From M3007 sp039804245 (lineage in GTDB: Bacteria > Bacteroidota > Bacteroidia > Chitinophagales > Saprospiraceae), in the NCBI GenBank assembly GCA_039804245.1, contig JBDLWO010000233.1, forward strand, positions 1-24,989: a stretch of DNA of 24,989 bases, read 5' to 3'. Shown piece by piece: positions 8,801 through 14,922 of the stretch. Made by a program: the position numbers and the translations under genes. The first letter of the stretch is position 1. Each line of letters begins with the position of its first letter. The notes under the pieces are model-generated. The model was not told the origin of the DNA. It saw only the letters and a list, made by a program, of their open reading frames with translations, and did no database searches.

Positions 8801-11800
8801 TTAATGGCACTCCTTCACAGGATAATTACACAGATGCCCCTCCAGGATCAATAGGATCTCCTTACTACAGAACCGGGTATTCACTGTCGGCCTCAGGTGA
8901 TATTTTTATTAACTCGGTTGAGGCAACGGCCCCCGAGGTGTCTACGGTAACTCCGAATACTCCCATTGTCATTACTTTTAGTTCCCCGCAAACAGCAGTC
9001 GGACTAAAGGCGTGGGTTTGCAATTTTTTGGGATATTACGAATCCGGCACAATAACTGTCGCTGCAGGTTCAGTCAATCAGCAGTTGACGGTAAGCTCAC
9101 CCACATTCTTCGGATTCATTTCTTCTACACCTTTCACGACTTTGACCATAAATCACGTTGGAGGACTATTCACTACAATGGATGATCTGGAATTTGCAGC
9201 TCCCGCGGTTTCTCCATATAAACACAATTACTCAGTAACGTTGACCAATGCCAATGGCTGTACGGCAGCGGCCAGTGCCACCCTTACCTCACCGCCAGCG
9301 CTTGCAGCGACAGTTGCCTCTCAGACGAATGTATCGTGCCATGGAGGCGCGAATGGCTCAGTCACGGTGTCTGCGAGCGGCGGCGTGTCGGGTTATACGT
9401 ATGTCTGGAACACCACCCCCGTCCAAAGTACTTCGACAGCCAGTGGCCTGCCAGCCGGGACCTATACAGTGACAGTGACGGATGCCAATGGCTGTACGGC
9501 AACAGCCAGTGCCACCCTTACCTCGCCGCCAGCGCTTGCAGCGGCAGTTACCTCTCAGTCTAATATATCGTGCTATGGAGGCTTGAACGGCTCAGTCACG
9601 GTGCTGGCGAGCGGCGGCGTGCCCGGTTATACGTATGCCTGGAACACCACCCCCGTCCAAAGCACTTCGACAGCCATTTTCCTGTCAGCCGGGACCAATA
9701 CGGTGACAGTGACGGATGCCAATGGCTGTACGGCAACGGCCAGTGCCACCCTTACCTCGCCGCCAGCGATTGCAGCGACAGTTACCCTTCAGTCTAATGT
9801 ATCGTGCTATGGAGGCTTGAACGGCTCAGTCACGGTGCTGGCGAGCGGCGGCGTGCCGGGTTATACGTATTCCTGGAACACCACCCCCGTCCAAAGCACT
9901 TCGACAGCCATTTTCCTGTCAGCCGGGACCAAAACAGTGACAGTGACGGATGCCAATGGCTGTACGGCAACGGCCAGTGCCACCCTTACCTCGCCGCCAG
10001 CGCTTGCAGCGACAGTTGCCTCTCAGACGAATATAGCGTGCTATGGAGGAGCGAATGGCTCAGTCACGGTGTCTGCGAGCGGCGGCGTGCCGGGTTATTC
10101 ATATTCCTGGAACACCACCCCCGTCCAAAGTACTTCGACAGCCAGTGGCCTGCCAGCCGGTACCTATACGGTGGCAGTTACGGATGCCAATGGATGCTTA
10201 GCAACGGCCAGTGCCACGCTTACCTCACCGCCAGCGCTTGCAGCGACAGTTGCCTCTCAGACGAATATAGCGTGCTATGGAGGAGCGAATGGCTCAGTCA
10301 CGGTGTCTGCGAGCGGCGGCGTGCCGGGTTATTCGTATTCCTGGAACACCACCCCCGTCCAAAGCACTTCGACAGCCAGTGGCCTGTCAGCCGGGACCTA
10401 TACGGTGACAGTGACGGATGCCAATATGTGTACGTTAACCCAAAGTGCGACACTGACAGAACCGACATTAGTTGCGGCTGTATTAGTGGCGTTGCCCACC
10501 TGCTCTGGTCAAAGTATTGGCGCTATAGACCTAAGTATAAGCGGAGGAGTACCGGGTTATCTGTTTTCATGGAATAACGGTTCAAATACTGAAGATTTAT
10601 CAGGTCTTGCAGACGGTACTTATACCGTGACCGTAACCGATAACAACGGATGTACCGTAACTGGATCTTCACTGGTTAATACATCAACACCTGCACCTCC
10701 TGTTATCAGCGCCCTTGAGACTTCTGCAAATATTACCAATGATGGTGTTATTTGTAAAGGTAGTGTCGCACAGCTTTCAGTTGCTGGAGGGAACAACTTT
10801 TTATGGTCGGATGGATCAACCGGAGCGACGCTGTCAGTTAGTCCGAACTGTACCAATTCTTACGGTGTATCAATAACTGATATGAATGGATGTCAGACAT
10901 CCGGAAGTTATACTGTAATCGTGAGAGGAATCCCGAATATTACTGGAATCAGTCCTTTATCTGGCAGTGTGGGTGACATGATCACTATCAACGGCATCAA
11001 TTTTGATGGATTGACCGGCGTTATGTTTAACGGAGCTTCGATTGAATATTTTAATATTGTCAATGCAAACCAGTTAATTGCAAGTCTCCCCTTTGGAGGC
11101 TCTCTGCAACAGGTTGAACTTCTGTCAGTATGCGGAAATATAGCCATACCGATTGCTACTCCCACTATTGCAAGTTTCACGCCCGCAACCGGCCACCCGG
11201 GCACCATGATTACCCTCACGGGTACGAATCTGGATCAGTTGGTATCCGCAAGTGTGGGTGGCAAGAGTGCAATTATCCTGTCGAAGGATGCTTCCTCGTC
11301 GCGTATTCTCGTAATGCCCGGAGCTGCCACGGGCAGTGTATCGGTAACCAATCCAGTAGCAACGGCTACTGCTCCATCCTCCTTTACTGTCAGCAGCACA
11401 ATGCCGCACCCTTATATTCAGCAGGGCGGCAAGTTCACGAACAGCAGCACAAATGCTGCACAGGGTAGTTATGTGTCGGTGAGTGCCGACGGGAATACCG
11501 CGATTATCGGTTCTCCGGGTGACGACGGCAACAAGGGAGCCGCCTGGATCTACGTGCGAAGCGGCACATCATGGAGCCAGCAGGCCAAACTGGTCGGCAC
11601 CGGCGCCACGGGCAGCGCCAAACAGGGTATGTCAGTAGCCATCAGCGCCGACGGCAATACGGCAGCAGTGGGCGGTCCGGCCGACAACTCAAATGCCGGT
11701 GCGATATGGATATTCAAACGCAGCGGCAATACATGGTCGCAACAGGGTAGTAAACTGGTGGGTACCGGCGCTATCGGAACAGCGCAACAGGGCGCCAGCG

Positions 11801-12858
11801 TAGCTGTCAGTGGCGACGGCAACACGGTTGCTTCGGGTGGAGTTGCAGACAACAATTACAGGGGTGCTGCCTGGCTGTTCATTCAGGCAGGGAACACATG
11901 GGGCCAGATGGGAGGTAAAATATCGGGTACAGATTATAATGGTGCTGCGCGTCAGGGCTCCTCGCTGGCTCTAAACGTGAATGGTACCCGCCTGATATTG
12001 GGCGGCTATCAGGATAATAATCGTCAGGGTGCGGTATGGGTATTCGATCTCAATAACTGCGACTGGATGCAGCAAGGTACCAAACTCGTGGGTACCGGCG
12101 GCACCTCGCAGGCGTGGCAGGGCTATTCGGTATCGCTGAGTGCCGATGGCAATACTGCAGTTGTTGGTGGAAATTCGGACAATAACCTTAAAGGCGCGGC
12201 GTGGGTTTATACGTATGCGGGCAACGCGTGGACGCAACAGGTCCGTCTGGTGGGCACACAGGCAATAGGTTCAGCTCGACAGGGCAACTCGGTATCGCTG
12301 AGTGCCGATGGTCGTGTGATTATCGTTGGTGGTAGTGGCGATGACTCCAACAAGGGTGCCGTGTGGGTTTACAAGAAAACCGGCGCGAACTGGATACAGC
12401 AGGGAGCCAAGGTCAAGGGCAACAGTGCCGTGGGTTCGGCCAAACAGGGTACCTCGGTATCGTTGAGTGCCAACGGAACTACGGCTATTATCGGCGGCCC
12501 GACAGACAACACCAACAAGGGTGCCTTCTGGGTTTATGTACCTGCCGGGAGCAGTCTTTCCATGCAGCAGGTGATGCTGGAAGAGCGCACAGACGTGTCA
12601 ACCGGCCTGCGCCTCGATCAGAACATACCCAATCCGTTTACGGGCAGCACAACCATTTCATTCAGCGTACCCGGGGCCTGTGTGGCCGAGTGGGAAATCA
12701 CCGACGTGAGTGGACGGGTGATACAGCTGCTCCGGCGCACGTACGCGGGTGGCGAACACACCGAAAGTTTCGACCTGAGCGCTCACAGCGGAGTGTTTTA
12801 CTACCGCCTGAAGACGCCATTCGGGACGGCGGTGAAGAAAATGATGATCGTTAAGTAA
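5818..12858 (+). CDS. Giant T9SS-exported exoprotein: VPS10-like propeller, SprB-like repeats, IPT/TIG, FG-GAP_2 propeller
   Basis: The protein has 2346 residues from the ATG at 5818, chosen because it opens a signal peptide (MSKFNFFSVVVLTIIIASF, cleavage near EIAAQ). Domains in order: a VPS10/BNR propeller (about 109-755; repeated LWKSTDGGATW-type blades); Ig-like modules (about 760-1160), one split by an inserted domain (about 986-1131); five 78-residue SprB-like repeats (1161-1550) plus a degenerate sixth; an Ig-like module; two IPT/TIG domains (about 1705-1860); seven 55-residue FG-GAP_2 blades (about 1881-2251); and a type-A T9SS sorting domain (2264-2346; LDQNIPNPFTGSTTISF, GVFYYRL, ending KKMMIVK). 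It should cross the outer membrane by T9SS and be displayed or released. Adhesion or matrix binding is likely from the architecture, but the ligand is unknown. A G9 tract sits at codons 105-108. A LytTR-like operator lies upstream. Confidence 0.9.
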   Translation: MSKFNFFSVVVLTIIIASFLIHSEIAAQPWLESTGKNANFFEIQKSFNQYWEGKERVKGSGYKVFRRWEEYWRYRVNPDGTFPLSGVVLTGLEEHSQLVNASASRGGAMAAWTAMGPNTSAGGYSGLGRINAIAFHPTNSDIIWAGSPGGGLWKSTDGGATWNTGYDNFAVLGVSSILVTPSNPNIMYVATGDADGGHTRSIGVYKSTDGGATWAATGLTFTLASYMSIWKILMDPNDESHILAATNDGLYRTTDSGTSWTKVVNDHFFDVEAQPGTSSNNFYASTYDRLYRSTDNGATWTLVQNITGSGRIAIGVSAADPSIVVALCSKSSNNSFLGFYRSTNNGASYSLQSSAPNLLGYRADGSDNNGQGWYDLVVTIDPTDVNTVYIGGINIWKSTDAGVTWNLKGHWLGENGAQTVHADQHAFEWQNNTTLFNGNDGGIYKTVNGGTNWTDITNGMQISQMYRLGVSQTTNEVVTGLQDNGSKLRSSDGIWTDVLGGDGMECAIDYSNAQYMYYTYQEGVLLRSSDGGLTEVEITPFGLGRTGAWVTPYIISSHDPATLFIGYNDVYKSTDRGNSWTQISTNLSVSTDLTVLADASSDANVIYAGKNDALYRTINGGTDWATMTIPAGAGSLTYLCVSPADANTIYATMSNYTAGSKVYKSTNGGVTWTNISGILPNLPANCVIYQKGSPEGLYVGMDAGVYYRDSITNEWALVGTGLPNVIVNELEIKYDTGKLRAATFGRGLWESDINCVSPTIYGPLALQPSCTPNYDGAIGILAGGNGMLEYSVNGGTNWQFSNAFPNLAPGNYDIMVRLKDSPTCVATWSSNPVVIISPYPTASTVTGGGSYCSGGAGVPAGLNSTQTGVNYQLRLNDSNIGNSVSGTGSAITFGNQIAAGTYTVIGTNITTGCTASMTGSVTVTVNSIPMAAIEISETSGLNNNDGYICDGASVTLSATGGDSYAWSSGLGTNNLVTLTPVTSVYTNRTNWLSAVNGTPSQDNYTDAPPGSIGSPYYRTGYSLSASGDIFINSVEATAPEVSTVTPNTPIVITFSSPQTAVGLKAWVCNFLGYYESGTITVAAGSVNQQLTVSSPTFFGFISSTPFTTLTINHVGGLFTTMDDLEFAAPAVSPYKHNYSVTLTNANGCTAAASATLTSPPALAATVASQTNVSCHGGANGSVTVSASGGVSGYTYVWNTTPVQSTSTASGLPAGTYTVTVTDANGCTATASATLTSPPALAAAVTSQSNISCYGGLNGSVTVLASGGVPGYTYAWNTTPVQSTSTAIFLSAGTNTVTVTDANGCTATASATLTSPPAIAATVTLQSNVSCYGGLNGSVTVLASGGVPGYTYSWNTTPVQSTSTAIFLSAGTKTVTVTDANGCTATASATLTSPPALAATVASQTNIACYGGANGSVTVSASGGVPGYSYSWNTTPVQSTSTASGLPAGTYTVAVTDANGCLATASATLTSPPALAATVASQTNIACYGGANGSVTVSASGGVPGYSYSWNTTPVQSTSTASGLSAGTYTVTVTDANMCTLTQSATLTEPTLVAAVLVALPTCSGQSIGAIDLSISGGVPGYLFSWNNGSNTEDLSGLADGTYTVTVTDNNGCTVTGSSLVNTSTPAPPVISALETSANITNDGVICKGSVAQLSVAGGNNFLWSDGSTGATLSVSPNCTNSYGVSITDMNGCQTSGSYTVIVRGIPNITGISPLSGSVGDMITINGINFDGLTGVMFNGASIEYFNIVNANQLIASLPFGGSLQQVELLSVCGNIAIPIATPTIASFTPATGHPGTMITLTGTNLDQLVSASVGGKSAIILSKDASSSRILVMPGAATGSVSVTNPVATATAPSSFTVSSTMPHPYIQQGGKFTNSSTNAAQGSYVSVSADGNTAIIGSPGDDGNKGAAWIYVRSGTSWSQQAKLVGTGATGSAKQGMSVAISADGNTAAVGGPADNSNAGAIWIFKRSGNTWSQQGSKLVGTGAIGTAQQGASVAVSGDGNTVASGGVADNNYRGAAWLFIQAGNTWGQMGGKISGTDYNGAARQGSSLALNVNGTRLILGGYQDNNRQGAVWVFDLNNCDWMQQGTKLVGTGGTSQAWQGYSVSLSADGNTAVVGGNSDNNLKGAAWVYTYAGNAWTQQVRLVGTQAIGSARQGNSVSLSADGRVIIVGGSGDDSNKGAVWVYKKTGANWIQQGAKVKGNSAVGSAKQGTSVSLSANGTTAIIGGPTDNTNKGAFWVYVPAGSSLSMQQVMLEERTDVSTGLRLDQNIPNPFTGSTTISFSVPGACVAEWEITDVSGRVIQLLRRTYAGGEHTESFDLSAHSGVFYYRLKTPFGTAVKKMMIVK
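6131..6139 (+). repeat. G9 homopolymer tract near the 5' end of the giant exoprotein gene
   Basis: Nine consecutive G encode part of SRGGAM at codons 105-108, between the signal peptide and the first propeller. A one-base slip would destroy nearly all of the 2346-residue product. Confidence 0.92.
8773..9210 (+). other. Domain inserted into an Ig-like module (residues about 986-1131)
   Basis: The Ig-like module runs GDSYAWSSGLG...VTLTPVTSVYT, is interrupted for about 146 residues, and then ends with the expected NYSVTLTNANGCT strand. The insert (NRTNWLSAVNG, TPIVITFSSPQTAVGLKAW, FFGFISSTPFTTLTI, TMDDLEFA) resembles the jelly-roll-like domain common in PEP-CTERM and other secreted proteins. 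That similarity is from pattern memory, not a search. Confidence 0.55.
9298..10467 (+). repeat. Five tandem 234-bp coding repeats (SprB-like, 78 residues each)
   Basis: Units begin at 9298, 9532, 9766, 10000 and 10234, all in frame and very similar at DNA level. Each encodes ALAATV..Q-N-(V/I)-(S/A)-C, GS-VTV-ASGGV-GY-Y-WNTTPVQSTSTA, and AGT-TV-VTDANGC-ATASATLTSPP. Units 2 and 3 share YGGLNGSVTVLASGG and AIFLSAGT; units 4 and 5 share NIACYGGANGS and GYSYSW. A diverged sixth unit follows (about 10468-10680). Confidence 0.95.
11458..12570 (+). repeat. Seven FG-GAP_2-like blades of about 55 residues (beta-propeller)
   Basis: Seven in-frame repeats follow the pattern A-QG-SVS-SADGNTA--GG--DN--KGA-WVY---G--W-QQ--KLVGTG. 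Seven matches the blade number of many propellers, so this is probably one complete propeller placed directly before the T9SS sorting domain. Unlike the SprB-like array, the units are diverged at DNA level. Confidence 0.85.
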
Positions 12859-12883
12859 ACAACAAACAATAAAAAGATCAGCC

Positions 12884-13617
12884 ATGCAAAAGTAAATCAA
12901 AGCGGCTTCTGCCATATATATACTGATGACTACCCTGCTACCCGCGCTGCTACGGTCGCAGGTGCTGGTGGGAGGGGGCACACCCGACGGTTCGGCCGTG
13001 CTGGAATTACAGAGCGTGACTGGTGGAGTACTTCTTCCCCGTATGACACGGACCCAGCGGGTTGCGATTTTCTCTCCTGCTACTGGTCTGATGCTGTACA
13101 ATACTACGTCGAAATGCCTCGAAGTAAATGTAGGCACACCGACTGCGGCTGAGTGGGCACGAGCAAATTGCCTGTCCGGGAGTATTACGACCCTCGATTG
13201 CAGCAATGCAGTGGTAACGGGCACCCTCACATCCGGTCAGGTGGCCTCCGGGGTGAGTGCGAGTATTCCATTCACTGGAGGTAACGGAGGTGTTCTTGAG
13301 ATACAAACGGTTGCTTCCTCGGGTGTTACGGGCCTCACCGCCGTGCTGAGTGCGGGCATTCAGGCCAGCGTCGCGGGCAATTTGACCTATTCGATCACGG
13401 GTACACCCGCCAGTGGCGGCACGGCCAGTTTTGCGCTGAGTATCGGCGGGGAGGCGTGTACACTGAATGTGTTTGTGTGCAGCACCGGTTGCTGTGCCAA
13501 AGTGAATGCTACCGATTACAAAAACTTTATGTGTCACAACCTCGGCTCGCCAGCACCAGTGCCAATCCGTTTACCCCGGGCCGGGAGATTAACGATGGCT
13601 ACTGGACTCCCGGGTGA
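12884..13617 (+). pseudogene. Decayed secreted-protein gene of the fib_succ_major (Fibrobacter succinogenes major paralogous domain) kind
   Basis: From the ATG at 12884 the frame reads MQK-stop-IKAASAIYILMTTLLPALLRSQV: a normal signal peptide broken by TAA at codon 4 (12893-12895), one base from AAA Lys. It continues with the Bacteroidota pattern DGSAVLELQSVTGGVLLPRMT, TGLMLYNTT, CLEVNVGT, and the module VTGTLTSGQVASGVSASIPF...SFALSIGGEACTL, reaching NFMCHNLGS at about 13545. Here the expected sequence moves to another frame (STSANPFTPGREINDGYW) and stops at TGA 13615-13617. The C-terminal domain that normally follows is missing. Restart at ATG 12926 could still make a 266-residue product, but its signal peptide would lack the basic n-region. 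It lies 25 bp after the giant exoprotein gene and was probably co-transcribed with it. A sequencing error could explain one lesion, less easily both. Confidence 0.75.
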
Positions 13618-13633
13618 GCCTCCCGGAATCCAG
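13602..13633 (+). terminator. Imperfect hairpin at the end of the decayed gene
   Basis: CTGGACTCCCGGG (13602-13614) can pair imperfectly with TCCCGGAATCCAG (13621-13633), leaving a 6-base loop, one mismatch and a bulge. No T-run follows, so intrinsic termination is doubtful; it may only be a chance dyad at the truncation point. Confidence 0.25.
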
Positions 13634-13747
13634 CTATTGGCATATATTCGTAATATATACCGATATTTTATTTTCATGTGTGCCAGATTTCCACCCTCCA
13701 TTCTTATGATTCAGAAGGCTGTATGATTCGGATTGCACAGAAATTCG

Positions 13748-13777
13748 CCGTCCGTCATTAAAAAATGACCATTCGTC
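13748..13777 (+). promoter_or_regulatory. Candidate LytTR operator: two 9-bp direct repeats 21 bp apart
   Basis: Half-sites are CCGTCCGTC (13748-13756) and CCATTCGTC (13769-13777), each followed by A, with starts 21 bp apart. Geometry and the second half-site match 5518-5547 exactly, although the flanks otherwise differ. It lies 116 bp upstream of the ATG at 13893, in the only sizeable gap before the three-gene exoprotein operon. No exact TAnnTTTG box was found between it and the gene. Confidence 0.65.
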
Positions 13778-13892
13778 ACTCTAGTTCATACATGTATCCG
13801 GTTGATAGGTTCCTTTACACAAGAAGATCCAATTGTGTCAGAAATATCCTGTTTTCTGTTTTTTTCTTTCTTTTAAAACAACAATATCAGTC

Positions 13893-14879
13893 ATGAAACA
13901 TCTCAATCTTTCCTCACTTGGAGTATTGATTTACTTCGCTCTGCTGCTGTCAAATGTATCGGTATTTGGCCAAAATACTGATGACGGCAAACCCAAAATC
14001 AGTTTTCAGGGCGTCTTGAAAACTGCCTCGGGCGAGCCAGTTCCCGATGCTGAGTACTCATTTGCTTTTTCGTTTTGGAGGTCGAAGGATGGTACCGCTA
14101 ATGCCGACAAGTTGCCAAAAATCGGGAGTAACGAGCAGTGGGTTGAAACCGTAGATCTCCCTGTGGCAGGAGGTATCTATTCTCATAATCTGGGCTCCAT
14201 AACGGATCTGAATCCCCAAAACTTCAATGGCCCGGTGTATCTGAACATCAAGGTAAATAACAAGGATATTTTACCCAGGACCGAGTTTACGTATTCTCCC
14301 TATTCTTTTTCAGTAGCCAGTGCCCAGAAAGTTGTTTGCTCGGGTGCCGTGGGCGATATCAAATATTCCATCCTGCCTCCTGATAAATTCAAAAACGTAA
14401 ATGGCGACTGCTGGGTGCCGCTTGACGGACGAACACTTTCCGACACCGATGAATTATACTCGCTTGGAGTGACCACACTTCCCAATGCCGGTGGTATGTT
14501 TCTTCGTTCGCAGGATTTTAACGCTGTTTCAGGCACAGAGTCCTGGAAGCCCAAAAACTCCAGCAACAATGACCCGGACAGAGACCATACTTCTGGTATC
14601 GGTTTGATGCAAGGGAATACAATAGAAAGTCATGGTCACAATGGTGAAACGAATCAGGATGGTCAGCACAAGCATGAAATCAATAAAATTTATGTTAGGG
14701 GGAATGAAGATGGTGGTGGTAGTGACCAATGGACTGTTGCTAACAGCGGTAGTGCGGAAACTTCTTATACTACAACAGTTGCGGGGGAACATTCCCATAC
14801 GTTCAGCACCAACGCTACTGGTAGTGCTGAGACCCGTCCGAAAAATATGAACTTCTGGATCTACATCCGGATCAACTGA
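13893..14879 (+). CDS. Secreted phage tail-collar/tail-fibre-like protein
   Basis: The protein has 328 residues from the ATG at 13893, which opens a signal peptide (MKHLNLSSLGVLIYFALLL, cleavage near VFGQ); the frame is open further upstream but without one. Residues about 30-140 form a beta-rich module (ISFQGVLKTASGEPVPD...YSPYSFSVASAQ) seen in secreted Bacteroidota proteins. From about 150 the protein looks like a tail-collar domain: GDIKYSILPPDKFKNVNGDCW, LDGRTLSDTDELYSL, LPNAGGMFLRSQD, ending AETRPKNMNFWIYIRIN. Three HxH motifs (HGH 247-249, HKH 259-261, HSH 300-302) recall the metal-binding HxH motifs of phage T4 gp37 fibre tips. There is no T9SS sorting domain. It heads an operon with the next two genes (43- and 39-bp gaps), behind a LytTR-like operator. 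A trimeric surface or receptor-binding role is possible; no phage genes are nearby. Confidence 0.82.
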   Translation: MKHLNLSSLGVLIYFALLLSNVSVFGQNTDDGKPKISFQGVLKTASGEPVPDAEYSFAFSFWRSKDGTANADKLPKIGSNEQWVETVDLPVAGGIYSHNLGSITDLNPQNFNGPVYLNIKVNNKDILPRTEFTYSPYSFSVASAQKVVCSGAVGDIKYSILPPDKFKNVNGDCWVPLDGRTLSDTDELYSLGVTTLPNAGGMFLRSQDFNAVSGTESWKPKNSSNNDPDRDHTSGIGLMQGNTIESHGHNGETNQDGQHKHEINKIYVRGNEDGGGSDQWTVANSGSAETSYTTTVAGEHSHTFSTNATGSAETRPKNMNFWIYIRIN

Positions 14880-14922
14880 GCAGTCCTGTCCTCCATTTTT
14901 CTGAAAAATAAATAATTCAGCG

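Noticed and set aside
9298..10467. CRISPR-like repeat array
   Set aside because: The units are 234 bp, contiguous without spacers, and code in frame for SprB-like modules.
9804..10577. Plus-strand open frame of 257 codons within the SprB-like array
   Set aside because: It is an alternative frame of the 234-bp repeats; openness in one repeat unit is copied to the others.
13833..13892. Upstream start for the tail-collar-like protein
   Set aside because: The ATG at 13893 gives a standard signal peptide; the upstream 20 residues would spoil it.
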